From Bombyx mori (taxonomy: Eukaryota; Arthropoda; Insecta; Lepidoptera; Bombycidae): a stretch of DNA of 64,000 bases. The notes beneath the pieces are model-generated. The model searched no databases, was not told the DNA's origin, and saw only the letters and a list, made by a program, of their open reading frames with translations. Both the position numbers and the translations under genes were made by a program. Where the stretch lies: contig NC_085121.1 of assembly GCF_030269925.1 (NCBI RefSeq), positions 13,533,501 through 13,597,500 on the forward strand, given 5' to 3'. Position 1 is the first letter of the stretch. Every line of letters starts with the position of its first letter. Positions 1-12,689 of the stretch are shown in pieces.

Positions 1-259
1 ATATTAGCTATCATTATGTCAATCAGTTAATTAATTTGGAGAAAAAATTAAATAAAAAGAAAATCATACACATTTCATAATGAGGAGTAAAATAATAATA
101 AGGATATGTCAGTCTTGTCCGGTAATTATACACATCCATTTATGTTGGATCGGACAATCAGCGCGAGAAGCAATCATCCCGAGGATGCCATTACTACTGT
201 CTCTCACTCGTCTTAAAAAAGAGGCAACCTTTTTTCGGATTATGGCTATGACGATAGTT

Positions 260-360
260 TTGTTTTTTTATATCGCTATAACCTAGGCTCACGGCCCACC
301 TGTTAAGTGGTTACTGGAACCTATAGGCAGAGCAACGTGAATGTCGCCACATACCTTCCT
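260..360 (-). repeat. Bm1-type SINE, degraded tail part
   Basis: Shows GCCCACCTGTTAAGTGGTTACTGGA in reverse orientation, with several changes from the other copies. The 5' part is missing. Confidence 0.55.
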
Positions 361-771
361 AATAAAAAAATTAAAAAATCATCTGATAAACCGCAACAAT
401 AGTTCAACTCTTAGTAAAAAAAGTTGGCATGCCCTAATAGAAATTAAAAAACTACTTTAAACAGCTTAAACAATCGTAAAAGCGGCAATTGATGCAAAAT
501 TATAATCGAGTTTACCTACTTAGTCATTTCGATCGAGATTTTTCTCTAGTGTCGCGTTTAAGCATTGCCATCACTCGGTACGCAAGCTCATCTATATCTC
601 GACTCATTGAGAGGCATTTACAATGGAAAGAATCGAATTAAACACTTCGAGTATCATCGAGTTAGTATCACTACTTTCTTATTTTCCATTTTTATTCTTC
701 CTCTAATTTGTATCTTGATTGCTAGGTCAGTGTTTCTGTGTGTGAGTGTGTACTATTTATTGACAATCTTC
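361..771. other. AT-rich, nothing recognised
   Basis: Downstream of takeout-family exon 2 on the minus strand. I searched for a third JHBP exon here and in 1-260 and saw none. Confidence 0.5.
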
Positions 772-1023
772 TGGTCACCGTCCTCGCCGAACGCGGCGCT
801 TGCAACGAAGGGCTCGGCGAGCATATGAACCCATAAACACGCCCACTGACTTTCTCGCAGGATCTTCTCAGTAGGTCGCGTTTCCGATCCGGTGGTAGAT
901 TCTACGAAGCACTACTCTTGGTAGGGCTAGTGTTAATAACACTTCCGGCTTGAACCCCGAGAGCTCACCTAGAGTAAAGCTGAAATAGCCTCTCAAGGCT
1001 ATCAGCATAGATAGGGAAAAAAT
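772..1023 (+). repeat. Bombyx LINE 3' end (BMC1/L1Bm-like; name uncertain)
   Basis: Contains CCCACTGACTTTCTCGCAGG, GATCCGGTGGTAGATTCTAC, the inverted repeat AGCCTCTCAAGGCTATCAGC and an A tail. It ends about 20 bp from the donor of takeout-family exon 2. Confidence 0.82.
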
Positions 1024-1044
1024 ATAGTCAAAAATAAAATCTAC

Positions 1045-1285
1045 CTGATCTTGGTCACAGTGTAATTACTGGGTCCTATTACAGTAATGTTGCTGAACGC
1101 AGCCGTTACCCTGACTGGCCCGGCAGAGTTTTCCATCACCAGCCGATCAATAAAGAGAGGTTCCACCGGAGGAAGCTCCAGATCCGGCAGGCCCTTTGCC
1201 AGGTACGGACGGAGGTGGTTGAAAGAGTTCTTGATGCAATTATCGAGTTGTGGATCGCTTCGTGTACACGGTAGAATGTATTCCG
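1045..1285 (-). CDS. takeout-family exon 2 (JHBP domain N-terminal part)
   Basis: The 241-nt exon follows a TTTTTTGTATTTCAG acceptor and ends at AG|GTAGAT. It encodes the first third of a JHBP domain, including ILPC...DNC and the NITVIG block. A LINE 3' end finishes about 22 bp past the donor. Confidence 0.92.
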
Positions 1286-4200
1286 CTGAAATACAAAAAA
1301 GGATAAATGAGTTCTATGTTAAAAAAAAAGAAATTAAATTATCTGATGGTGTATTTGTGATTTAAGAATAAAAATTTAATTGCAGTCTTAAAGATTGTTA
1401 AATAAGGAAATAGATATTCTCCGAGAAAATTACTTGATTTTAGACTATACTGTCAACAAATTTAAATTTATTTGACCGTTATTTGATTCACGGTGAAGGA
1501 ATAACATCGTGTAATAAAACTCAAACCCGTAAAATTATAATTTGCGTAATTACTGGTGATAGGACCTCTTGTGAGTCCGCATGGGTAGGTACCACCACCC
1601 AGCCTATTTCTGCCGTGAAGCAGAAATGCGTTTCGGCTTGAAGGGTGGGGCAGCTGTTGTAACTATACTGAGACCTTAGAACTTATATCCCAAGGTGGGT
1701 GGCGCATTTACGTTGTAGACGCCTATGGGCTCCAGTAACCACTTAACAACAGGTGGGCTGTGAGCTCGTCCACCCATCTAAGCAATAAAAAAAATAAGAA
1801 ATTTAAAATTTAACACACAAGGCAGCGTAATTAGCTGTACAGTCCCTTATTGGTTTTGGTCCCGCAAAATAAAATAAATCGGTTTGAACTCTTTCTGAAG
1901 ATCATAGTTATAGTACAAAACAAATACAATACACAAGTTATTTTCACAAAATTACAGTATCATTAGACTTAAATTGTCTTGAAAAACATTCAGACGTTAA
2001 GTGGTCACTAAAATTTGACCTCTCAAATTCTTTAAAGCGTGTTTGCTGATATCTTAATGTCCCCCGTCCATTGTTTTTGTGGAACCACCTCGGGCTATAC
2101 AAACAATCGGTTCTTTGAGATACGACCTCGCGTTTGTATAGCGAGACACACAGTTTTGCATACAGATAGCTGTTTTAAAGTTTAACTCGACTCCGTGAAT
2201 ACGGCTGTGTATCTTACATTATAGGCATCAAGTTTTGTCCGTCGGAAAAATTATTTTCACATGACCATCAAATTTCAAAATGCTAGAAGAGTCATCAATT
2301 TGAAAAGAGGGTCTTCTTTGATAGACAAACATGTCATTTCGGATCCTCCCGATCCATTAACGGTGCTTTTAGCTACCACAAGCAACGGTCACCGTTCTAG
2401 TCGAACCCGTCGCTTGCGTCAAAGGGCTCGGCGAGAAAATTAGCCCGCAGGCATAGCCCACTGAGTTTCTCGTCGGATCTTCCCAGTGGGTCGCGTTTCC
2501 GATCCGGTGGTAGATTCTGTGAAGCTCTTGCTAGGGCTAGTGTTAGCAACGTCCTCAGATTAGAGCCCTGTGAGTTCACCTACTCGCCCGCTGTCATAGC
2601 CTCCTAAACTACCAGGTAAGGTAGGATTTTTTTTAAATCAAAAGCTTCAATATAAATATTCAGCGGACTGGAAATTTTATTCAATTAAGAAACTGATTAA
2701 TACATACTAGCGATATATTGGATTATACGCCCGCTTTGTTAGGAATCGTCTTTCTCTATTATTCTAATGTAAAACAGAACTAATTCTATATCGCGTTAGA
2801 CGTTAGCAATACTTTGAGAAAATTACGACACCCATTTGAACAGAACTTTCAAACTAAAAAAGTTAATTTTCTATACATTCCCGAAGCAGTAGGGTAGTAG
2901 AATACTTCCTAAACATAAGATGGAGGATAATCTACTCGACGTGAAAACTTTTGTCGTTTATTAACAATAATTTATTTACCGGACCCGCCTTTGCGTCACA
3001 GAAGTCCGAGCACACGTGTAGTGTAGTAGGTAAATTTGTTCATGTTTAAAGTTTTACACCTTGTCTACATCTTCTAAAATAGTTCTTCTAAAGTAGGGTG
3101 TTTCAATAAAACAAAATGTCACGAAATTAAGTGAATGTTCGATGAGACATTGCAAATAAATAAAAAAAACAAAAAATTAATGTTTCTTTGCAATGAACAC
3201 GTAAAATTTAATCTCGCCATCACAAAACATTTCATTGCAAACAAAAAAAAAAAAAAAACAAAAAAAAAACCTTTGCAATGAGCCCGTCAAACTTAATCTC
3301 GCCATCACAGAACATTTCACAAGACAAAGTAAATAAGGCATTAAGGTGCGTTTCTGTCTTACATAACCGGCGAAGTGTACCAGTAAGTGGCAACAACCGG
3401 TCACCGGTGACAAGGTGACGCAAAGATCGATGACCGACACACTCGGGAATTTCGGCAAAAAGTGAAATTTTCCGAAACGGCCAAGGACGAGTTCAGTGGG
3501 ACGAATTATTAAGCGTGCTAATCACGTGTGAGAACGACACTTAATAGTTCCAAATTTAATACGGCCTCGTAACTAAACCGCGTTATTAGATTTGTGCAAT
3601 ACTGACCTAGTTCAGTATTGTAATGGGAAGTATGTTTATGTATGCTTTTTTATTTAATAACAATCTCATGCTAACAAATTACAAAAGACTTGTGAATGAC
3701 AATTCATAATGAATGTAATTCTGATGGCCGTCTTTTGTTACATCTACATTTCGGACGTTTACCGGTGGTAGGTAAAGTATCTATTACTGGTAGCAGGGCA
3801 TCTTGTGAGTCCGCGAAGGTACCACCACCACTCTGCCTATTTCTGCCTAATGGGATGGGATTATTGTAAAAACAGAGACTTAGAACTCATATCTCAAGGT
3901 GGGCGGCGGCATTTACGTTGTGGATGTCTATGAGCTCCGGTAACCACTTAACACCAAGTTGGATGTGAGATCGTCCAAGCATCTAAGCAATAAAAAAAGG
4001 CAATTAGAAAGTTATAAGAAGAAGAAGAGGTTATAAGACATAGTTGAATGTACTACAGGCAGATAAAAAGGAAGCTGTAATATGGGTAATTAATAGAGTC
4101 TTAAAAAGGCCGGGTAGTTGGATTTAACACTCGTAAAGCTATACAACGTTTTCTGTTTTGCTTAAAATTCTCCGATCTCACTACTAAGTATTATTTAAAC

Positions 4201-6109
4201 AAGGAGCGCCACGCTGTGTTTGACATCAATCAGCAAAACATAAAGCAAATGGATTGTTTATTTTAAAAATTCGAAATCTATGCTGAACTTGAACGAGTCA
4301 ATAATCTTCTAAATCGGTCTTTGTACAAGGTCATCCGCATGTTATATAAGATAAACGTTATGTAAAACTATTGCGACGACCTAAAAAAAAAAGCTTGCAT
4401 AATATCTACGCGTATTCTTGAAGGGCGATTAGCGTGCATTTTCATAATCGACTAATTATTTTAATTGTGTACCCAATTTTGTGTTGCTGTTTGAAAAAAA
4501 AATTGTGTGGAGTTTTTAGTACACAATACAGTATAATTTAATGTGAACTATTCAAAGTTTTTTACTCTCGATACTATTCTCTTGTTACTCGTATTTAAGT
4601 TAACTAGAGGTCCCGCAGTAGTCTAAATTCGACTATAATTAATTGGAATTGTAAGCTTGTACACTATTATGATTGTATTTTATACTTCTATAATCACAAA
4701 TTTCGCCATGACTACACAAAAAAAAATATTACCAAAGACAAACAATATTTAATCTATTCTCAATTTGACAACAGACGCCAAGAACAAAAGTTTGACAATA
4801 AATAGTATGCATGCGTGTGTGCGTCAAATACATGGTATGTAGTGCGTGTAATGTTTTCTTTATTGATTTAATATATTTTTTATGCATTATTTAAAAAAAA
4901 TATTAACATTGTGCACTTCTTCTCTATATTATCTATAAGTGTGGAAAATTTCATACTCCTCCGTCCGCGCAATTTACGGAAAAAGGGATACAAAGTTTTT
5001 GCTTCACGTATTAATATATAGATAGATACTGTTATTGTGTATCACTTATTTCGAAACTGTCCTATGTACACGACCTTTGTGAAACAATAGTGGCGTTATA
5101 TCACTAAGCAGGGGCTCATAAAAATAATTCCAAGAATTGACTGGCATTCGATTACATGTAATGATTGTTGTCTTTCGTAAGATCACTTGCCTCATCTGGG
5201 GTGTACCTACATTACAAACAAGAGCAAAGAGGAGTTGATCTATTTGTTGTAATTAGATAAGAGTTTTGCAAAAGCTGACGCAAATTTTTTGTTGATCATC
5301 AAATCGTCGTGGCCTAATGGGTAAGCTGCCATTTGTTCGCGTATCGATTAATGCGACTGAACGTTATTAAAACATTTAAGCCGATACCATTTTTTCAAGT
5401 AAATTTGAAACTAATAAGGATGAATGTCTTCCACAATGAAGGACTTTTCTAAGTACTTTGCGTAGTTAATGGTGATTAGATGTATTGAGACGTATTTCTG
5501 TCATAAAATCGTCATGGGTGTTGGTTTGAATAGTGAGATAGCTGTTATACAACCTAATTGTGACTTATACTTTATGTTGTAAGGATGACCTTCATGTTCT
5601 AATCTCTATGGGCTTCAATAGCCACTTGAGACAAGGTATACGGTGAGGTTGTCTGCACATCTAACTTCCGCATATAAATCTAATAAGCAAAACTGTAGCA
5701 ATTTAAAACGAAAAAGTGATTTTTTTGGCGAAATAATTAATACTGAACTTAAGTATCCATATTGTGGTGCCAATGGTCAGCATTCATTAGCAGTTAGCAG
5801 ATTTAACTTTTCACAAGAGTTTTCCAAGTCCTTAGGCCTTTGAGCGCGAACCGTCGATAAATCGACAGACATAAAAAGCGGAGCGTCGGAATACCGACTA
5901 TTTGTATAATTTGATTATAGGTATTAGTTATCGACCTGTGCGAAGGTGTCTTAGCGCCCGCATGTACATATAGCGTTTTTAATAAGTTAATAGCATTTAT
6001 AACTAACCACTTCAAATTATTTTGCTGTGAACTTAGTATTGATTTTTGTATTTTTTTTAAGTCCAAGTTTTTATAAGGTACTTTTTCAAAAATCCTTTTA
6101 TAATTAGTT

Positions 6110-6147
<38 letters not shown>

Positions 6148-9100
6148 TGTTAATGCACTGTCGATTGCACCTATAATTGAGGTGACATCTGGCATGAACT
6201 TTTGTCAATTTGTCAATGTTTTGTATTGATGATCACTTTGTTGGCTAATAATAAATAAATATTATAAATAAATAATTTATGCAAAATATTTAAAAATAAA
6301 TGTATTTAATTGAAGAATGTCAGTTTAATAGTCTGAGGCTTTTCACTGATTTCGCTTTTCTTTACTGTATGTCTAATAGAGGGTCAATATTTTACGAAGT
6401 TAGCGGTGAGTATTTCACAAATTAATGCAACTTAAAACCACTACCCGAATTGAATTCGAACTGCACTTTTATTTCAGTTTTGACCTTCGACGATAAAGAA
6501 AATACCTCGAGGTTATTACTTAATTTACCTGCGTGTGTATTCACTTTAATGTTGTTTAAGCAATGCGTGAATTCCGCTTTTCGATCGGACTTCAAGCACT
6601 AAATCTAAATTGTGTTTGTTTTCTATGCTGAGGTTATTTTTATTATAATTTCACAGTATCCACTGGGCTGTAGAAATACTAGCTTAGCTATCATTAATAA
6701 ATATTGTTAAACCGGTGAGAGTAACGCCATCTATAGCCGAATAGCCGAACGAATATCGAAGGATCTAGTAGCATCTAGAACGCTCGAGAAGTACACCGCC
6801 ATCTATTGTCTAATAGCGGAAACACAATACTCGACTTTTGTGGAATATTCTTGATAATTCTAGAGATGCCATATGGACTATAAAAGCGTTGCAGAGATGG
6901 CACGCAGGGAGTAATCGGAACTACTCAAAGCGAAACTGGAAACGGATCACCCGAAGCGGAAGAAGCGAATTGAGAATTTTAATTAAGAATTTTGAAATTT
7001 TATATATATGTGTATTTGTGTGTGTGTGTGTGCGTGCGTGCGTATGTGTGTGCACGAAAAGTTAATGAATATTAAATTATCGTTAAATTATAGGCGACGC
7101 GCTTTCGAAGCATTTTCTTTTTTCTATTGAATTTAATAAATACGAAAGAATAAACTGATGCACGTTCTAACTTTTTCTTTGACGACTTTAGGGAGAATTA
7201 TGGGATCTCAAACTATACTTTACGCTATGCTAAGCTCTACTTTAGAGTTCACAAAATAAATATTCTTCGAAAAAAAATATGTAAATACTCTACAAAAGTA
7301 ACATATGAAACTGAGGGTCTGTATTGAGCATCTATAAGGAATGATGCGACAAAACTTTGAGCAGTAACTCAAGTAATTAAGGGTAAAAAGGTAGAAAAGA
7401 ATTATGCTAGACATTACTAAAATTGAAATTATTATTAATTTATGAGTACGACCATTATTGACATATTGACATTCTGGCGGACTAATCAAGGCGGGAAATA
7501 AACCTACAGAACAAAACTTTTGACGTAATCAACTAATTTTAATTAACACACTTGCATTTTACATTACCAACGTAGCACAAATAATTATGGTTTGGAACTC
7601 GCCAGTAGCAAACTCGAGTGAATTCTGTGTAATAGCAATGTACTTAATGTTACAAACACATTTTCTTTGGAGCGAGTTGTGAAACCAATCTGTCTCGTCT
7701 TTATGAAGTAATGTGATCATGTGCTAGTACAGAGCGGAGCCTTTCGTGTTTCTGAATGCGTTATATAATAACTATATAGTATCATTGTTGCATATAATAC
7801 AACAGAAAAATCCGATGTGTCTGTGTTTTGTTTGAAATTTGCTCGAGTTCAACTCCGAATTAAAATTAAAATCGAATATTGGTGGTAGGACCTCTTGTGA
7901 GTCCGCACGGGTAGGTACCACCGCTGCCTATTTCTGTCGTGAAGCAGTAATGCGTTTCGGTTTGAAGGGTGGGGCAGCCGTTGTAACTATACTTGAGACC
8001 TTAGAACTTATACCTCAAGCTGGGTGGCGCATTTACGTTGTAGATGTCTATGGGCTCCAGTAACCACTTAACACCAGGTGGGTTGTGAGCTCGTCCACCC
8101 ATCTAAGCAATAAAAAATAATAAAAAAATTCGGCTTCAACTCTCGCCAAAAACCTCTGATATGAATTTTCTACGGAGAATAATCGTATGATGTAGCTCAG
8201 AATTTAATTAGCAATTAAATTTGAATCAAACACAAATGTTACTTGTTAGCTTTCGATACATGTTCGAAAACCACATTCAGGTTGATTCAGTCAATATGAA
8301 AATTAGTCTGCACTGATACACAAACACAAATGGCAATTAACGTTAAATTTAAATTTTTAAGTCGCCTCTATCATTTCTAATAATATGTACATCTGCCTAA
8401 ACTTATTTCAATTCAACATACTTAGATAAACAAAAGTATCAATTCACTTATGGCGCTCATTAATATCTATAAAACGATATGATAATAAGGTAAACGAACT
8501 ACCCTCGCGACCCCTGGTGTCATTAAGTTCAATCATAAATCATTATAATAATGGCATATCCAGCATAATAGATTTTTTCACAAACAAAACGCACAGTTAT
8601 TGTTAATTTGATTTGCATTAAATATAATATAATAATATAGTAAGAGAAGGAAAACTTTATCTATTAATCTATTAAAATTTACGGATTTGATTATTTTAAT
8701 ACCATCAAAACAAACAATTTTTGTATCTATTACTATATGAATTTTACTTGTTTGTCGAACATAAGTATTTTTTTATTGCCGTTGTAGGCAGACGAGCATA
8801 CGGCCCATCTGATGGTAAGAAGTTACCGTCGCCTATGGACTTCAGTAATGCCAGGAGCAGAGCCAAACCGCTGCCTACCAAGTCTACAAGAAATGTTGGT
8901 AACAAAGAATCACAGATAACCCCCAATCTGGTTATCTGTGCAAAAAATGAATTGGCAGTATAACACACGACCGAATTTTTTAACATTCTTTCCTTATTCG
9001 CAGTTGGATGAAAGCAAAAGTTTTTTTTTGTCCATTGACAGCCACTACGTAGATTAATTAGGTATTAAAATTGCACCAAAAACCTTTATTTTACTGGCTA

Positions 9101-12100
9101 CATTTATCAACAGCTAATTTGAATAATGCGTAAACCCTTTTTTTAAAGTCAACAACATTGACCTGGGTTCTTCTTTATGATTTTTTTTCCGTATAATTAA
9201 ATCCATTTTGCATAACATTGCCCAATGGTCTTTTCTTGTGCAATATTTAAGTAATAAATCATTAGCCACTGTTGAATTAAATCGTTCAAGGCTCCCGTGC
9301 ATCACCCTTATGGCGATCGAGGTCAAGACGACATATCGCAAAAGTTGACGCAAGTATTGTTGCCAAGGTTAAAACGTCTGGCTGCCGTCACAAGATGTCA
9401 AAGAGATTAATGTGTATTGTGTTTAAGTTTTTTCAATTGAAACTTTGAAGACCTTTAAGTTAGCCTTAAAGTGTTTATAAATCTGAAAGACTTATCATCG
9501 AATAAAGCGTCAGAAAATGGAGACGAGACAAAAATTGCAATATAAAAAGAATCGTTCGTAATGTACTTTTAGTATGTCTCATCCGCTTCTTTTAATACAA
9601 TAATAGCTAAGACAATTCCGATACATAAATCCCGCAAGCAGATTCCGATTTTTCTAACTAGGTACTCCTATGCACTAACAAGAATGGAAGGTAGGTAGAT
9701 GCATCTGTATGAAGACTTAGCGTTACATGGCGGGCTGACGAAATCTGAAGTAAAGAAAACAAATATACATATTTAAATTAGTGAATGAATAATCGATTTT
9801 GTTTACATTCGGTTTTCTAGACGGTCGCTTTAGACGTCATATTAGTGATTAGTTTTAGCCGGAAAATTCGCTTTTTCGTTTCTTTTTTTTTATTGCTAGA
9901 TGGGTGGACGAGCTCACAGCCCACCTGGTGTTAAGTGGTTACTGGAGCCCATAGATATCCACAACGTAAATGCGCCACCCACCTTGAGATACAAGTTCTA
10001 AGGTCTCAAGTATAGTTACAACGGCTGCCCCACCCTTCAAACCGAAACGCATTACTGCTTCACGGCAGAAATAGGTAGGGCGGTGGTACCTACCCGCGCG
10101 GACTCACAAGAGGTCCTACCACCAGTAATTACGCAAATTATAATTTTGCGGGTTTCATTTTTATTACACGATGTTATTATTCCTTCAACGCGGAAGTCAA
10201 TCGTTAACATTTGTTGAGTACGTATTTCATTAGAAAAATTGGTACCCGCCTGGGATTCGAACACCGGTGCATCGTTCAACACGAATGCACCGGACGTCTT
10301 ATCCCTTAGGCCACGACGACTTGACGGACTATCATTGACGGACCATACAGCTATATTCTTTTCAGAACTCGAAACACATACGCCTAAATAACCTTGATAG
10401 TTCTCATTGAACGAAAATGGTATACAAAGCGCGGTAGCCTAATTGTATAGGTCGTATACAACGTGCGTGCTTCGAATTGTGAAGATGTTGCTTATTGTAC
10501 GTGTGCTCATAATTAGTAAGTATACGAGGAAATAGATTTAATGATCAAATCAAATTGTGCGTAGATACTATAGTACGTGTTTGCCATCACTAGTCTTGAA
10601 CAGTAAAGTTAGTCTTCATTGCATTATCAACACTATTGTGCTGCGAAATTTTCGTGAGAGACTACATACTATGTCTTCCTTTCGAACATTTGGGGCCAAT
10701 ATTTCCGAATCCGCATAGGAAATGTTTGTTTAAAACATGTTTTTATGTATTTATGCTTTATACCTATATACATATGTGTGTTGTACTTATTTTGATTTTA
10801 GACAAACACAAACAATACATGAGCATAATAACATAATAACCCTTTAGCTATTGGTAGCTAACCAGTAGTAGTAGTAGTAAACAATTTTCCTGCCCTTTTG
10901 TAGCCTCGTACGAGGTAGGGCGTATTGTAAACATAAGTAAAGATTATTATCTAGCCTATTCCTGTCGCCTAGGCAGGATGTGGGTCGGTCTATTCGTATA
11001 ACAAAAGAGTAGGCATAAATAGAACTAATCACATCTTAATTCCATGTTGGTATAACCATTGCGCCTATTTCTGTCCCGGGCTATAACGCGTTTATTTAAG
11101 ATAATAACCAGTTACAAAATACTATATGTAGTAAATAAAAAAATGTAATAAAGTAGGTATCGGTATCTTTGTTGTCTCTATAGTATAGTTGAATCATTCC
11201 CTATGAAACTTTTTTTTATTGCTTAGATGGGTGGACGAGCTCACAGCCCACCTGGTGTTAAGTGGTTACTGGAGTCCATAGTCATCTACAAAGTAAATGC
11301 GCCACCCACCCTGAGATATAAGTTCTAAAGTCTCAGGATAGCTACAACGGTTTCCCCACTCTTCAAACCGAAACGCATTGCTGCTTCACGGCAGAAATAG
11401 GCAGGGTGGTGGTACCTACCCATGCGGACTGCCAAGAGGTCCTCCCACCAGTAAAAAATCACGTATATATCACGTTTATATTTTATGACGTAACTAGGTG
11501 ACCCGGCAGACTTCGTGATGCCTCAATCGATAAATAAAAGACCTAAACTTTTGTATACAATAAACTTAAAATAAACAAAAGGAATCCGTCCGACGGGGGA
11601 CACATTAAAGGGAAAACAAAATTGTTATTTTTATTTAATTCAGAGCATTTTCATATTTATCTACCTTTTAAACCTTCTCTGGACTTCCACAGATAATTCA
11701 AGACCAAAATTAGATGAAAATAAAAAGGCTTTGAAAAATAATTTCCATAACGAAGAACTGTTTCTGATTATCTTTATATACCTAGATCTAATTTATGAAT
11801 ATCCATAATGAATGTGTATTGCTAACTTGAACGAATAAGTTAAGATTGGCCGCACTGTAAACAACTATATCATCTAGCGCATCTATAGCATCAAGAAATA
11901 CAAACAACCATGATTTTACTAAAATTATTGTTGACTCTGTGTTTTTAAAACAATTTGCTTGGCGCGAAAACGATAAAAAAAATAACAATAGCATCTGTGC
12001 ATGTTACAAATTAATGTATAACGAAGTCGATACTAAAATAAAATAAAAAAATTCGTTGTTGCGATGCGCTTTATTGCTATACAATTTTAATAATAATGTT

Positions 12101-12537
12101 TTAATTGTTTAATAATTATGCTTATCTTAATAAGCAATATCTTTCTTATTGTCTGATTTGACAAAATATTTTTTTTTAATTATAATGAATTTAATTTTAG
12201 CTCAATTAGTGTTAATGCAATTTTTAAAAACTCATATTTTATAAGACATAGCATACTTAGTTTGTCTTTATCTCGGCATTTATCATTATTGTTGCTTTGC
12301 TTAGTGATACATTTTTTTTTAATAATTGTGTAAACCAAACAAAGATATATTTAATTTTACTTATAATATTTTTATCTGGAATGTAAACGTCGATTTTGCA
12401 ATTTTATATTATCATAAATATATTTTACGTAACTTACGCGTTGCCGTTAGAGCGTTCTCGTTTTCCGCAGCCTCACCATTGTGACATATAACACTCAAGC
12501 ACAATATAATGAAAGACAGCATCAAAGGGCGAGCCAT
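1045..12537 (-). CDS. juvenile-hormone-binding/takeout-family gene, 5' two exons (partial)
   Basis: Two minus-strand exons, 12438-12537 and 1045-1285, join in phase (1+2 nt) across an 11.2 kb GT-AG intron. The product starts with a 17-25 residue hydrophobic signal sequence, then EYILPCTRSDPQLDNCIKNS. The Cys pair about 10 residues apart is the first conserved disulfide of the JHBP/takeout superfamily. Further family blocks follow: FNHLRPYLAKGLPDLELPP, a VMEN block and an AFSNITVIGPSNYTVTKIR block. Secreted family members carry small hydrophobic ligands in haemolymph or appendages; the ligand here is unknown. About 113 residues are present of the usual ~240, so the 3' exons must lie to the left of the window. 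It is divergent from the transporter gene, with start codons 4.2 kb apart. Confidence 0.88.
1485..1796 (+). repeat. Bm1-type SINE
   Basis: Contains the linker ending GCGTAATTACTGG, the body GGACCTCTTGTGAGTCCGC and the tail CATCTAAGCAATAAAA. The tRNA-like head is missing. Intron 1 of the takeout-family gene. Confidence 0.88.
2330..2636 (+). repeat. Bombyx LINE 3' end with ORF C-terminus
   Basis: An open end, DPPDPLTVLLATTSNGHRSS then RTRRLRQRARREN and stop (2441-2443), is followed by the 3' UTR. The same Arg-rich ending recurs at 33690 and 40081, so the frame is real element coding sequence. Confidence 0.82.
3187..3319. repeat. local duplication, 85-bp period
   Basis: TTTGCAATGAACACG...AATCTCGCCATCACAAAACA (3187-3233) recurs at 3272-3319 with about six changes. 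The units are separated by a long A run. Confidence 0.7.
3780..3998 (+). repeat. Bm1-type SINE, degraded
   Basis: Body and tail are recognisable (CTTGTGAGTCCGCG ... ATCTAAGCAATAAAAAAA) with an internal deletion after the TTTCTGCC segment. Confidence 0.75.
4604..5026 (-). mobile_element. Helitron-like element, family C copy 1
   Basis: CTAGAGGTCCCGCAGTAGTC on the left (reversed CTAG end) to CACGTATTAATATATAGATA on the right. About 415 bp shared with 55411-55827. Intron 1 of the takeout-family gene. Confidence 0.6.
5290..5665 (+). repeat. tRNA-like SINE head and degraded Bm1-type body
   Basis: TCGTCGTGGCCTAATGGGTAAG (5304 region) is the A-box head seen in complete Bm1-type copies. From about 5510 a strongly diverged body ends near TCTATGGGCTTCAATAGCCAC. 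The two may be one old copy. Confidence 0.45.
6114..6142. repeat. (TA)n microsatellite
   Basis: About 14 uninterrupted TA units. Confidence 0.95.
6720..7165 (+). repeat. possible solo LTR
   Basis: A repeated CGCCATCTAT motif (6728, 6798), a TATA box (ACTATAAAAGCG at 6879), then AATAAA at 7136 and a CA end near 7160 resemble the order U3-TATA-R-polyA of an LTR starting at TGTGGAAT (6839) or slightly earlier. No flanking duplication was found, and no retroviral-type coding sequence is present. Confidence 0.3.
7017..7053. repeat. (TG)n/(CGTG)n microsatellite
   Basis: Alternating purine-pyrimidine run with TG and CGTG units, able in principle to adopt Z-form. Confidence 0.9.
7877..8127 (+). repeat. 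Bm1-type SINE body and tail
   Basis: Near-consensus from GGTGGTAGGACCTCTTGTGA to ATCTAAGCAATAAAAAATAA. The head is absent. Confidence 0.88.
8768..8881 (-). repeat. second SINE family (GGGCCGTATGCTCGTCTGCC tail)
   Basis: Reverse orientation, ending on the left with TTTTTTTATTGCCG and on the right with CCGCTGCCTACC. Shares its body with copies at 19899, 24229, 26981 and 48090. Confidence 0.75.
8911..8940. other. 10-bp hairpin
   Basis: CACAGATAAC, 10-base loop, GTTATCTGTG; just past a second-family SINE. Confidence 0.7.
9883..10321 (-). repeat. Bm1-type SINE, full length with tRNA-like head
   Basis: About 440 bp. On the minus strand: head GTCGTCGTGGCCTAAGGGAT (A box), B box GTGTTCGAATCCCAGG, linker, body and A-rich tail. 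It shows the family is tRNA-derived and transcribed by RNA polymerase III. Confidence 0.92.
11210..11452 (-). repeat. Bm1-type SINE body and tail
   Basis: Reverse-oriented copy from TTTTTTTATTGCTTAGATGG to CCCACCAGTAA. The head is missing. Confidence 0.88.
11499..11725 (-). mobile_element. Helitron-like element, family B copy 1
   Basis: GGTGACCCGGCAGACTTCGT, then GTCCGACGGGGGACACAT; shares over 200 bp with 37313 and (opposite orientation) 61090. Confidence 0.6.
12438..12537 (-). CDS. takeout-family exon 1 (signal peptide)
   Basis: ATG on the minus strand at 12537-12535 opens 33 codons: a basic start (MARP), a hydrophobic core (MLSFIILCLSVIC) and a short acidic linker. It ends in phase 1 at a GTAAGT donor. 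Phase and domain logic fit exon 2 exactly. Confidence 0.82.
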
Positions 12538-12689
12538 CGTACCTATTTTTTTTTTTAATTCAATTAACAAAAACTAGAAAAAAAACACCAGTGGACTTTT
12601 CTTATTCAATCATCGGTCGACATAGATAATCCACAATTTTAAACTTATGTTCGATTTTTTATTTTTTTATTTGACAGTTAGTTGTTCGA

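Larger units (their letters stand above)
1797..3779. other. intron 1 of the takeout-family gene, unassigned parts
   Basis: Apart from the LINE end at 2330-2636 and the local duplication at 3187-3319, AT-rich sequence with long A runs and no feature I can support. The same holds for 3999-4603, 5027-5289, 5666-6113, 7166-7876, 8128-8767, 8941-9882, 10322-11209 and 11726-12437. Confidence 0.5.

Noticed and set aside
1..1044. Third exon of the takeout-family gene
   Set aside because: No minus-strand frame with JHBP motifs and a matching phase-2 acceptor was found; the sequence is repeats and AT-rich spacer.
5803..6195. 130-codon minus-strand frame
   Set aside because: It passes through the (TA)n run as repeated Ile-Tyr and shows no domain.
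7839..8063. Small open frames with GGRTSCESARVGTT-like text, repeated many times in the window
   Set aside because: They are translations of the Bm1-type SINE body, not genes.
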